Shown here: one piece after another, positions 19,018 to 28,793 of the stretch | How positions within the stretch are numbered: position 1 is the first letter of the stretch | How the letters are laid out: each line of letters begins with the position of its first letter | Assembly: GCA_003023465.1 (NCBI GenBank) | Contig: PXSM01000083.1 | Coordinates: 13,051 to 56,195, forward strand | DNA from: Halobacteriales archaeon SW_6_65_15 | GTDB taxonomy: Archaea > Halobacteriota > Halobacteria > Halobacteriales > Haladaptataceae | Length of the DNA stretch: 43,145 nt | Direction of reading: 5' to 3' | Made by a program: the position numbers and the translations under genes | The notes under the pieces: generated by a model | What the model was told of the DNA's origin: nothing | What the model saw: the letters and a program-made list of their open reading frames with translations, nothing else | Database searches by the model: none

Positions 19018-19375
19018 CGCGCGAGGGACGAGTAACGCAACGCAGTGAGTAACGCAGTCGGCTGGGGAGGACGTGGCTGTCGCGCTCGGTGACGCATTCC
19101 ACGAAGCCCGCACTCAGTGTCACAGACCACTGTCTGGGTGGATGAAAGGGGCCGCCCGGTCGCGTGCAGTTTAGTCGCCTCAGCGCGGCCACTATTTCGT
19201 GGCTCGGGCGGTGTCTTCGGGAGCGAAGCGACCGAAGGCTCGTCGGAGCTCGTCTCCGACGGTGCGGAGAGAGCCACAAAATATCCCGCTGAGCGACCGC
19301 GACCGGGCGGGGGCTTTCGAGGACTTCTTCGCTATGAATGCTCTAGCGATTGCTAGCGACCGGGCGGGGACTTTC
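19018..19375 (+). repeat. Structured intergenic repeat, copy B (with upstream leader block)
   Basis: Arms 19144-19164 / 19298-19318; inner stems CTCAGCG/CGCTGAG and TATTTCGTGGCTC/GAGCCACAAAATA; distal half-arm 19356-19375; leader 19018-19080. Confidence 0.85.
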
Positions 19376-19533
19376 TACAACCGCTTATATATTTTACAGC
19401 ATATAAAAATAGTTTAGAAACTCCTGTAGAATTCCCTGAATGCCAGTGCACTGCGAACCGAACCTTCTCCTCGTCCCTTGCTTCCGAAGCCCCGAGAGTT
19501 ATAGGGGTCGGGTGATAGGAAGCGAGCAACGCA

Positions 19534-21006
19534 ATGTCGGAGGAGATCATCGACGTGGCCGAGGTGAGCGCCGGTGTCGGGGGCACCGACGGTGACCCCG
19601 GCGATCCAGTGGAGTTACCGGTCGTGGAGATCCTCACCGGGCGGGCGTTCATCACCGGAAAGTCCGGGAGCGGGAAGTCGAACACCGCATCGGTCGTCGC
19701 CGAGAAACTGTTGGACGGCGGCTACCCCGTGATGCTCGTCGATACGGACGGCGAGTACTACGGCCTCAAAGAGGAGTACGAACTCCTGCACGCCGGGGCC
19801 GACGAGGAGTGCGACATCCAAGTTAATCCCGAGCACGCCGAGCGCCTCGCTACGTTGGCGCTAGAGGACAACGTCCCCATCATCCTCGACGTGTCGGGCT
19901 ACCTGAACGAGGACGACGCCCACGAGATGCTCACGGCGGTCGCCCGGCAACTCTTCGCCAAGGAGAAGAAGCTGAAGAAGCCCTTCCTGCTGGTGGTCGA
20001 GGAGGTCCACGAGTACATCCCCGAGGGCGGCGGAATGGGTGAGTGCGGTCGGATGCTCATCAAGATCGGCAAGCGCGGGCGCAAGCACGGCCTCGGCATC
20101 GCGGGCATCAGCCAGCGCCCGGCCGACGTGAAGAAGGACTTCATCACCCAGTGCGACTGGCTCGTCTGGCATCGCCTCACGTGGAACAACGACACCAACG
20201 TCGTCGGGCGCATCCTCGGCAGCGACTACGCCGACGCCATCGAGGACATGGACGACGGCGAGGCGTTCCTCGTGACCGACTGGTCCGAGCAGACCCGCCG
20301 GGTCCAGTTCCACCGCAAGCAGACGTTCGACGCCGGAGCCACGCCCGGCCTCGACGACTTCGAGCGCCCGGACCTCAAGTCGGTCAGCGACGACCTCGTC
20401 TCCGACCTCCGGGAGATCAGCGAGGCCGAGAGCCAGCGAGAGGACCGCATCGAGGAGTTAGAGCAGGAACTCCGCGAGAAGGAGAATCACATCGAGGACC
20501 TCGAACGCCAACTGGAGGAGGCCCGCGAGATGGAGGAGGTCGCCGACAAGTTCGCCAAGGCGATGCTCGACACCTCCCGGAACCAGCGCGCCAACCCCTA
20601 CGTCGGAACTGGCGGCGGCGGGCAGGTTGCACAGCCCCAACAGACCCAGCAAGCACGGCAGGCTGATCTGGGCGGCTTCGAGCAGGTCGAGACGAAGGAG
20701 GCCGAAGACGAAACGGACGGAGAGGAATCAGCCGACGAGGACCGCACTCCTCTCGAGGCTATCCGAGAGGAACTCGACGCCCTCGAACCGGTCGAGCGCG
20801 GGATGCTGGCCTACTACCTCCGAGAAGGACCGGCCCAGCGGGGGTTCGTCCAGCACGCCGGACGCGGGGAGTACGTCGCCGCCCTGCCGAGCCTCCTCGC
20901 GGCCCTCACCGACGGCGAACTGGACGACGACAGCCGGAAGGAGGCGCTGGCTGAGGTGGCCGAGGAACTGCCGGATGTGGAAGGCGGAACGGCGAGCGTG
21001 GAGTAG
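19534..21006 (+). CDS. HerA/DUF87-type ATPase with coiled-coil C-terminal region
   Basis: AFITGKSGSGKSNTASVVAEKLLDGGYPVMLVDTDGEY (Walker A), KPFLLVVEEVHEYIPEGG (Walker B), GLGIAGISQRPADVKKDFITQCDW. Confidence 0.88.
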   Translation: MSEEIIDVAEVSAGVGGTDGDPGDPVELPVVEILTGRAFITGKSGSGKSNTASVVAEKLLDGGYPVMLVDTDGEYYGLKEEYELLHAGADEECDIQVNPEHAERLATLALEDNVPIILDVSGYLNEDDAHEMLTAVARQLFAKEKKLKKPFLLVVEEVHEYIPEGGGMGECGRMLIKIGKRGRKHGLGIAGISQRPADVKKDFITQCDWLVWHRLTWNNDTNVVGRILGSDYADAIEDMDDGEAFLVTDWSEQTRRVQFHRKQTFDAGATPGLDDFERPDLKSVSDDLVSDLREISEAESQREDRIEELEQELREKENHIEDLERQLEEAREMEEVADKFAKAMLDTSRNQRANPYVGTGGGGQVAQPQQTQQARQADLGGFEQVETKEAEDETDGEESADEDRTPLEAIREELDALEPVERGMLAYYLREGPAQRGFVQHAGRGEYVAALPSLLAALTDGELDDDSRKEALAEVAEELPDVEGGTASVE

Positions 21007-21041
21007 CGGGACTTTTGACTCGGTAGCGACTACCTCCGACC

Positions 21042-21314
21042 ATGAACACGCTGGCGCAGGCGGGCGAAGACAGGTGGCGGCTCCCTCAGCACGCCTACGT
21101 CGTGGTCTACGACGAGCGCGAGACCGAACTGCTGACCATCTACGACTGCGGCGCGGCCCAGAAACCCCCGTCGGCGCAGGTCCTCGGGAATCTCGTCCGG
21201 GTGAAGGCCGACCACGAACTGGAACACACGGTCACGGGCTACGTCGTCCGGATGCGCGAGGAGTCCATCCTGACGAAGCAGGACGACGACCACTGGCTCA
21301 TCGAGAGCGAGTAG
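21042..21314 (+). CDS. conserved haloarchaeal small protein (90 aa), function unknown
   Basis: Complete ORF directly downstream of the HerA-like gene: MNTLAQAGEDRWRLPQHAYVVVYDERETELLTIYDCGAAQKPPSAQVLGNLVRVKADHELEHTVTGYVVRM... Confidence 0.7.
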   Translation: MNTLAQAGEDRWRLPQHAYVVVYDERETELLTIYDCGAAQKPPSAQVLGNLVRVKADHELEHTVTGYVVRMREESILTKQDDDHWLIESE

Positions 21315-21514
21315 AACTGCGCTTCAAGGAGAGAGACCACCCTGAAGGGTATTCACAGATGAGTTTCCGAGAGTTACTCGTCGAAATCAAGCAAAGCAGC
21401 TAGCTACTGCTTGAGCCTCGGGGAGACCGCAACCGCACAACACCGTCGGAGCTTGCTCCGACGAGCCGTGGCTCACTGCATTCGCCACGACACCGCGACT
21501 GCGAGTGCCACGTT

Positions 21515-21570
21515 TTCCCCAGCCGATTGCGTTACTCACTCCACTTCGTTCCGTTGCGTTACTCATCCAC
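21515..21570 (-). repeat. Isolated copy of the leader block of the structured intergenic repeat
   Basis: Reverse complement GTGGATGAGTAACGCAACGGAACGAAGTGGAGTGAGTAACGCAATCGGCTGGGG matches 19027-19070 GACGAGTAACGCAACGCAGTGAGTAACGCAGTCGGCTGGGG. Confidence 0.65.
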
Positions 21571-21767
21571 CGGAAGACGGTCCTGCTCGGTCGCTTCGCT
21601 CCCTGCGCGGACTGCGACTTCCGAGCAGTCGTTCGCTCCGCTCACGACGATCTCGCCAGCGCACGCCGAGGTAGACGGGTTACAATTCGCTCGCGTACCC
21701 TACGAAATCGAAATACGCCTCCTCACTGACCCAAAGTCCTTTACTTGCCAATTACCGAAAGAAGGCT

Positions 21768-24134
21768 ATGGGTTCTAAGCGGACGACGCTCGCCGAGACA
21801 CTCACCGCGCTGGACCGACTCGGCGCGGAGTGCGAGCCGATCACGGCGAGCGAACTCGCCGAGGAACTCGATTGCCCGCGGGAGGCCGCCGCCGAGCGAC
21901 TCGCCGAACTGGCCGAACAGGGCGACGTGGACAGCAAGCAGGTCGGCGAGGGGACGCGCGTGTGGTGGCGGCCGCCGGACTCGGACGCGCTCGAACAGGC
22001 GCGGTTCCGGTCGCTGGTCGAGACGGTCGATGAATACGCCATCTTCATGCTCGACCCCGACGGGTACGTCGTCACGTGGAACGAGGGAGCCAGACACATC
22101 AAGGGCTACGAGGCCGAGGAGATCGTCGGCGAGCACTTCTCGGCGTTCTACACCGAGGCGGACCGCGAGGCCGGTCGCCCCGACCGGAACCTTGCCACTG
22201 CCCGAGTGGAGGACCACGCCGAGGATGAGGGCTGGCGCGTCCGGAAGGACGGCGAGACGTTCTGGGCGAACGTCACCATCACCGCCATCCGGGACGACGA
22301 CGGGACGCTTCGGGGGTTCGCCAAGGTGACTCGCGACATGACCGAGCGCCGCGAGTACGAGGAACAACTCCAGCGCGAACGCGACCAGACCGAACAGATA
22401 CTGGAGACCTCGCCGGTTCCGATCTCGGTCCAGGACGCCGACGGGAACGTCGTGATGGCGAACGAACGGACTCAGGAACTCCTCGAACAGTCCGAGGCGG
22501 AACTCCGTGGTGGCTCGCAAGCGACTGCGGCGGTGGACATCTACGACGCCGACGGCCAGCCGGTCTCCGCCGACGAACTGCCGGCGATGGATGTCCGCGA
22601 GACCGGCGAGCCGGTGTACAACAGGGACCTCGTCGTCGAGCAGTCCGACGGCGAACGGCGGTGGCTCTCGGTGAACGCCGCCCCGGTGTTCGGTCCCGAC
22701 GGCGACCTCGAACGGATAATCACCGCCGGCGAGGACGTCACCGCGCTCAAGGAGCGCGAGCGCGAGCTGGAGACCGAGCTGAGCGAGATTCTCGGCCGCA
22801 TCTCCGACGCGTTCTACGCCCTCGACGAGGAGTACCGGTTCACCCACGTCAACGAACGAGCCGAGGAACTCCTCCAGCACCCCGAGGAGGAACTCCTCGG
22901 CGAGAACATCTGGGACGTGTTCCCGGAGGCCGCGGAAGAGAGCGACGTCTGGGACAGCTTCCACACCGCGATGGAGACGCAGGAGCCGACCAGCTACGAA
23001 CTCTACTTCGAACCCCTCGGCTTCTGGGTCGAGGCGAACGTCTACCCCTCCGAGACCGGCGTATCGGTCTACTTCCGGGACGCCACCGAGCGCAAACAGC
23101 GCGAACGCGAACTCGAGGAGTCCGAGCGACGCTACCGGACGCTCGCCGAGAACTTCCCGAACGGCATCGTCACCCTGTTCGACGAGAACCTCCGGTACAC
23201 GCTCGCCGCAGGCGAGGCGTTCGACAGGGTCGAAGTCTCCCCCGACGACCTCGAAGGCAAGACGCCCCACGAGGTGTGGAACGAAGACGACGTGGCCGAG
23301 ACGCTCGAAACGGCGTGTCGGTCGGTGCTCGACGGCGAACACGAATCGGTCGAGGTCGCGTACGCCGGCCGAGAGTGGGTCGTCTACATGGTCCCCATCA
23401 CCGACGACGAGGGCGACGTGTTCGCGGGCATGACCATGGCGTTGGACATCACCGAGCGCAAGGAGCGCGAGAAGCGGCTGGAGCGATTCGCCAGCGTCAT
23501 CTCCCACGGGCTCCGGAACCCGCTGGAGATCGCCCAGATCTACCTCACCATGGCCCGGGACGGCGGCGACCCCGAGGACTTCCAGCAGGTCGAGCAGGCG
23601 CTCGACAGGATGGAGACCATCATCCAGAACCTGCTGACGACGACCCTGCAGGGGCAGACGATGTCCCAGACGGAGCCGGTCTCGCTTCCCGCGATCAGCG
23701 ACAACGCGTGGCAGAACGTCGAGACCCGGGACGCGACGCTGGAGATCGACGAGAGCGCTGGGGCAGTGCTCGCCGACGGGGAACAGCTCCAGACCGCGCT
23801 GGAGAACCTGTTCCGGAACGCCGTCGAGTACGGCTCGACGAGCAATCGTTCTGCGGACGATGACGCGGTGGAGTACGGGGACTGCGTCACGGTCCGCGTC
23901 GGACGCCTCGATCAGGGATTCTACGTCGAGGACGACGGCCCGGGCATCCCGCCGGAGAGCCGCGACGAAGTGTTCGAGTACGGCTACACCTCACAGAGTA
24001 GCACCGGCATCGGTCTCGCAGTCGTTCGGGACGTGGTGGACGCCCACGGGTGGGACGTCTCCGTGACCGAGAGCGCCGCCGGGGGCGCGCGCTTCGAGAT
24101 CACCGGCGTCGAGTTCGGGGCGGACGACCGGTAG
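21768..24134 (+). CDS. multi-PAS sensor histidine kinase
   Basis: Several PAS repeats ([40 protein letters not shown]...), H-box [21 protein letters not shown], HATPase [43 protein letters not shown]. Confidence 0.93.
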   Translation: MGSKRTTLAETLTALDRLGAECEPITASELAEELDCPREAAAERLAELAEQGDVDSKQVGEGTRVWWRPPDSDALEQARFRSLVETVDEYAIFMLDPDGYVVTWNEGARHIKGYEAEEIVGEHFSAFYTEADREAGRPDRNLATARVEDHAEDEGWRVRKDGETFWANVTITAIRDDDGTLRGFAKVTRDMTERREYEEQLQRERDQTEQILETSPVPISVQDADGNVVMANERTQELLEQSEAELRGGSQATAAVDIYDADGQPVSADELPAMDVRETGEPVYNRDLVVEQSDGERRWLSVNAAPVFGPDGDLERIITAGEDVTALKERERELETELSEILGRISDAFYALDEEYRFTHVNERAEELLQHPEEELLGENIWDVFPEAAEESDVWDSFHTAMETQEPTSYELYFEPLGFWVEANVYPSETGVSVYFRDATERKQRERELEESERRYRTLAENFPNGIVTLFDENLRYTLAAGEAFDRVEVSPDDLEGKTPHEVWNEDDVAETLETACRSVLDGEHESVEVAYAGREWVVYMVPITDDEGDVFAGMTMALDITERKEREKRLERFASVISHGLRNPLEIAQIYLTMARDGGDPEDFQQVEQALDRMETIIQNLLTTTLQGQTMSQTEPVSLPAISDNAWQNVETRDATLEIDESAGAVLADGEQLQTALENLFRNAVEYGSTSNRSADDDAVEYGDCVTVRVGRLDQGFYVEDDGPGIPPESRDEVFEYGYTSQSSTGIGLAVVRDVVDAHGWDVSVTESAAGGARFEITGVEFGADDR

Positions 24135-24165
24135 CGCAGAACCGCGATTGGACTGATTTCTCGTT

Positions 24166-24718
<553 letters not shown>

Positions 24719-24748
24719 ACCCGAACTGTCCGCCGGACGCGACTAATA

Positions 24749-24828
24749 GGTTTTGAGAACGGCGAGCAGGTTTCGAAAGTGACGAGCGAGTTTCGAGAAC
24801 ACTGAGCGAATTTCGAGAACGACGAGCG
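24749..24828. repeat. 4 x 20-nt tandem repeat upstream of tpiA
   Basis: GGTTTTGAGAACGGCGAGCA / GGTTTCGAAAGTGACGAGCG / AGTTTCGAGAACACTGAGCG / AATTTCGAGAACGACGAGCG. Confidence 0.85.
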
Positions 24829-24843
24829 GGACCGACCCTCGCG

Positions 24844-25908
24844 CTAGATATCGACCGAGAACCCGTCGCGCCCGGCGGACTCCTCGGCGAACGCGGCGAG
24901 CAGGTCGGCGGCGGCGTCGAGGTCCTCCGTGTCAATGACCTCGACGGGCGTGTGCATGTACCGGTTCGGCAGGCCGAGGTTCAGCGATGGGATGCCGCCC
25001 TGCGAGGTGTAGAAGGCGTCGGCGTCGGTGCCGGTCGAGCGCCCGGAGGCCTGCAACTGGACCGGTAGGTCGGCTTCGGCGGCGGCCTCGCGGACGGCCC
25101 GCACGACCTCGGGGTGGTTCGAGGAGCCGCGGGAGACGACCGGCCCCGCGCCGAGTTCGACCTCGCCGTGTTCGTCCTCCTCGTCGTCGAGGTCCGGCGA
25201 ATCGACCGCGTGGGTCACGTCCACCGCGACGGCGGCGTCAACAGGCAGGTCGAATCCGACCATCTTCGCGCCCTGCTTGCCGAGTTCCTCCTGGATCGTG
25301 CTGACCGCGTAGACGGTCGCGTCCACGTCGGACTCGGCCGCGCGTCGGGCCGCCTCCGCGGCGACCCAGATACCCACGCGGTTGTCCATGCCGCGAGCCG
25401 CCATCCGGGTGCCCGAAAGCTCCCGAACCGGCGCGTCGAAGGTGATGGGGTCGCCCACGTCCACGAGTTCGCGGGCCTCCGCCTCGGTCTCGACGCCGAT
25501 ATCGACGTGCTGTTCGTTCACGTCCTCCAGCTCCTCGTCCTCCTCGTCGCGAAGGTGGATGGCGGTCTGGCCGACGACGCCCCGGACCACGCCGTCGTCG
25601 GTGTGGATTTCGACGTGCTGGCCCTTCGAGACGGTGCGGTCCGAGCCGCCGACCCGCGAGGGGTGGACGAACCCGTCCTCGTCCACGCTGTTGACCATCA
25701 GGCCGATTTCGTCGGCGTGGCCGGAGAAGGCTACCGTAGGGTCGCCTCCTTCGACCACGGCCACCGCGTTACCGTACTCGTCGGTTCGCACCTCGTCGGC
25801 GAACTCCGAGACGTAATCCACCCAGATTCGCTGTACGTCGGCCTCGAACGCGGCGGGGCTCGGCGTCGTGAGCAAACTGTCCAGGAACTCCCGTCGTCGG
25901 TCGTCCAT
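24844..25908 (-). CDS. M42 family metallopeptidase (aminopeptidase/endoglucanase-like)
   Basis: VAFSGHADEIGLMVNSVDEDGFV; MDNRVGIWVAAEAARRAAES; STIQEELGKQGAKM; GRSTGTDADAFYTSQGGIPSLNLGLPNRYMHTPVEVID. Confidence 0.93.
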   Translation of the reverse strand: MDDRRREFLDSLLTTPSPAAFEADVQRIWVDYVSEFADEVRTDEYGNAVAVVEGGDPTVAFSGHADEIGLMVNSVDEDGFVHPSRVGGSDRTVSKGQHVEIHTDDGVVRGVVGQTAIHLRDEEDEELEDVNEQHVDIGVETEAEARELVDVGDPITFDAPVRELSGTRMAARGMDNRVGIWVAAEAARRAAESDVDATVYAVSTIQEELGKQGAKMVGFDLPVDAAVAVDVTHAVDSPDLDDEEDEHGEVELGAGPVVSRGSSNHPEVVRAVREAAAEADLPVQLQASGRSTGTDADAFYTSQGGIPSLNLGLPNRYMHTPVEVIDTEDLDAAADLLAAFAEESAGRDGFSVDI

Positions 25909-26083
25909 ACCCCGGACGAATGACTGCTTGGTAATGAAACTTCCACTTCACTCTGTCTAACCACTTTATTTGTGAATGTCCTTTACTGAAGTTGGAATTA
26001 CCCAACTTCTTATCCTCGGTCCCCACTAACAGGGAGCGAGTACCCTAGTAATCTAAAGATCTTTGTCTAACTTAGCTCTTGAG

Positions 26084-26593
26084 TTATAAAGAACCGTTGC
26101 CTTCCCTATTAGCTGTTTGTGCTTCCATTGGTGTGAGTTGCATCCATGGAACTATCCCCTCAAATGAATCAGAAAGAAGACTACCTATTGGATTAAGGAT
26201 TTCCCTAAGGAGTCCTGATTCTAAGTGGGCAATAAACTCTGAATCCAGATATTCGTACTCTTGTTCAAGCCACGTTGAGTGGTATCTCTCAAGGTCAGAC
26301 TGCTCTCCAGGAACGAAAATCAGACATGTAACTTCAACGCTACCAAATCGCTGTGAATCGTTTTCTTGGTTAATATCATCTATCGTATCAACAAGTGCTT
26401 CGTCGGCTGGAAAGAGTTCTAACTCAAGGGTCGCACGGCACGAAAGGCCAGAGGGGTCAGTACGTAGCTCAGGATCAGTTACGTTAAAAGAGCTAAAAAC
26501 AGATCCCATAACTGGTTCACCGATGATGGGATCAGCATCTATTTCTACTGATTGAACATAATACTCTGGTATTCCTAGTTGAGGAATCATCAC
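26084..26593 (-). CDS. hypothetical protein in AT-rich island; faint SecB-like appearance
   Basis: 169-aa ORF. Beta-rich N-terminal half, then EFIAHLESGLLREILNPIGSLLSDSFEGIVPWMQLTP; family not certain. Confidence 0.65.
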   Translation of the reverse strand: MMIPQLGIPEYYVQSVEIDADPIIGEPVMGSVFSSFNVTDPELRTDPSGLSCRATLELELFPADEALVDTIDDINQENDSQRFGSVEVTCLIFVPGEQSDLERYHSTWLEQEYEYLDSEFIAHLESGLLREILNPIGSLLSDSFEGIVPWMQLTPMEAQTANREGNGSL

Positions 26594-26610
26594 ATCACTT
26601 TTTAGTTATG

Positions 26611-27078
26611 TTAATCATATTGATGTAGTTGTCTTTGATTCCATCCCAAAATAGGCTCGTTACCTGTTTCTTGATCGTGGTAGTTATCGGCCCGCCTTGA
26701 CCCTCTCGCTGAATGAGGGGCCTGATCAACAGTACCGAGTGAATGTAAGAGACAATCGACGAATCGTTTCCCGTAAGTTGTCACCTCGTAGTAAGTACTG
26801 TATTCCTCGCCGTCCGTATCGCTAATCCGTTTACTGATGATTCCAGCGTCCTTGAGACCGTCAAGCGCATCACTGAGACTTTGCGAATGAATATCCAGCT
26901 TATTTTTGAGCTCAGTGAACGATTGGTCGCCGTCCTCAAGCAGACATGCGACGGTTGCCTGCGCATTATCGTTATGCATGACTCCCAGTGCAACTCTGAT
27001 TTCTCGTGGGAGCAGTTCGACGTACGCCGATTTGTTCGACTTATCCGTGGTAGTCTCGTTTTCTGGGGTCATGGTCAA
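26611..27078 (-). CDS. winged-helix transcriptional regulator
   Basis: QATVACLLEDGDQSFTELKNKLDIHSQSLSDALDGLKDAGIISKRISDTDGEEYSTYYEVTTYGKRFVDCLL wHTH pattern. Confidence 0.75.
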   Translation of the reverse strand: MTMTPENETTTDKSNKSAYVELLPREIRVALGVMHNDNAQATVACLLEDGDQSFTELKNKLDIHSQSLSDALDGLKDAGIISKRISDTDGEEYSTYYEVTTYGKRFVDCLLHSLGTVDQAPHSARGSRRADNYHDQETGNEPILGWNQRQLHQYD

Positions 27079-27264
27079 CCTTTCTTGATCTGCATTCGAT
27101 GATTCGGCATTGCACCACTTAAATGTATGGGCGGATTGGTGACATGGTCAACCGATATTGACTAGCCGTATTAATGAGAAAGATGTTGGCTATAGTGGGA
27201 GGTGTATTCATTGGAATAGAGTCAAGATTTAATGACCACAGAGTTACGGGCTTAGCAGTAGAGA

Positions 27265-27981
27265 ATGGATGTCGCAAAAACGATGACTGATCCATTTGAG
27301 GATGGACTGAGTGGAGCGCGCGAAAAGATAGAGCAATTCTCAAATAAAGTTCTCCGCCCATACTTAAAGATACATATATTCGGTCCATACGAAGGAGATT
27401 GTGAGAACTATCTCCGAAAGGTGACATTAGGGTTGCAGGAACACGGGTATGAAAAGACGGCTATTTGTAGTGATATTGAAGGCAGGCCCCCGGAGAGTGC
27501 TTGTAGAAAAGAAAAAGCAAGATATTGGAAACAGAAAAGTTACGATTTTTTGGAATTTTCTGATGTGGCTGTTTTCTTTTTCTTAAAGAATACGCTTGAT
27601 CGGTCGGAGACACTACCAGAAGATGCTTTCGATAATGATAAATTCGTGGATAATCTGCCCGATGACGAGGAGCCGATTGACATAGAGCGTGAGGTGCAGG
27701 ATCTTAATGCATCACCAATTCAGGAGCTAAACCACTGGTTCAAGGAACTTGATGGAGAGCCAGAAAGATCTATGGCACTATTTGAAAGTGGATGCCATGA
27801 TCGTATAGGGCCAATATTTGCCGCCGAAGTTGACTCAGCTAAGATGTATGTTGAAGATGAACTGCCAGATCATGATGTGGAAACAGCTATACGAAGGGTA
27901 AATGGGGCTGCAAAAGAATGGGTGAACAAACACTGTAAGCGTCTTCTACAAGAGCGGTATTATAGAGATCAAATAGAATAG
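27265..27981 (+). CDS. accessory protein with possible nucleoside-deoxyribosyltransferase/TIR-like N-terminal fold
   Basis: LKIHIFGPYEGDCENYLRKVTLGLQEHGYEKTAICSDIEG...KSYDFLEFSDVAVFFFL: IFGPY strand-turn followed by SDVxVFFF strand. Low GC. Confidence 0.6.
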   Translation: MDVAKTMTDPFEDGLSGAREKIEQFSNKVLRPYLKIHIFGPYEGDCENYLRKVTLGLQEHGYEKTAICSDIEGRPPESACRKEKARYWKQKSYDFLEFSDVAVFFFLKNTLDRSETLPEDAFDNDKFVDNLPDDEEPIDIEREVQDLNASPIQELNHWFKELDGEPERSMALFESGCHDRIGPIFAAEVDSAKMYVEDELPDHDVETAIRRVNGAAKEWVNKHCKRLLQERYYRDQIE

Positions 27982-28084
27982 AGGGCCTCGTTATTAGTTT
28001 ATTCCAACCCATACATTTGGAACGTCTTGACGATATTCAAATCCGCCCCAACCGCTAAGTCCGCGCTCGGTGAACCCCAGACGC

Positions 28085-28411
28085 ATGGGAATCCTCGAAC
28101 TACACTTCCACGACTCGGAGTTCAGCTGGAGCGTGAGCCCTGGAACCGGCACGGAGCGCTCGCTCTCGCTGAAAACGGGGAGCAAGTCCGGAGGGAAGTC
28201 CAGTCGGAAGTCGTCGCGCTCGGCGGGGAGTTCGGGCGGCGGAACCAGTCCGTCGGCGAAGTCCAAGCTCGGGTCGCTCGCCGTGCTGGGGCTGGTGGTC
28301 GGCGCGGGAATAGTCTTCAATCGTCTTCGTGCGCGACGTGCGCGCGCGGCAGCGGCGGAGGCCGAGAGCAAGTCACCGGGACGGCGATTGTCGTTGTTTC
28401 GGGGCAAGTGA
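28085..28411 (+). CDS. conserved haloarchaeal small membrane-anchored protein
   Basis: MGILELHFHDSEFSWSVSPGTGTERSLSLKTGSKSGGKSSRKSS...LGSLAVLGLVVGAGIVFNRLRARRAR; one TM segment. Confidence 0.7.
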   Translation: MGILELHFHDSEFSWSVSPGTGTERSLSLKTGSKSGGKSSRKSSRSAGSSGGGTSPSAKSKLGSLAVLGLVVGAGIVFNRLRARRARAAAAEAESKSPGRRLSLFRGK

Positions 28412-28442
28412 GCGCAGGACGGACCGACCAACTAGCCCTGCT

Positions 28443-28769
28443 ATGCCCGACAACACTTACTCGGTGTACCTCATCGAGCGACACGGCGAGCAAGGGGGCA
28501 AGCGCGAAGTCACCTCTCCGGTGTCCGGACACGAGCTGGATTTCTACGATTCGGGCGTGTGGCTGGGCCACGAGACGGGCCGGAACTTCTTCCCGTACGA
28601 ACAGATCCGCACCATCCGCGAGCATCCCGAAGGCCAGGCTCCCGAACACGCGACCGAGCCGATCTCCGAATCCGGCGAAAACGACCGCGGTGACGAGGGC
28701 GGCTCTGGGGGCACAGGTGACCGCACATCCGAGGGCGACCCCGGTGCAGAAGAGGAGATGCTGGAGTAG
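28443..28769 (+). CDS. hypothetical acidic-tailed protein
   Basis: MPDNTYSVYLIERHGEQGGKREVTSPVSGHELDFYDSGVWLGHETGRNFFPYEQIRTIREHPEG..., acidic C-terminus. Confidence 0.7.
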   Translation: MPDNTYSVYLIERHGEQGGKREVTSPVSGHELDFYDSGVWLGHETGRNFFPYEQIRTIREHPEGQAPEHATEPISESGENDRGDEGGSGGTGDRTSEGDPGAEEEMLE

Positions 28770-28793
28770 GCGGCAGAATCTGGAGGCCAATCG

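Noticed and set aside
21741-23507. 588-aa ORF antisense to the multi-PAS kinase
   Set aside because: Antisense codon-bias artefact.
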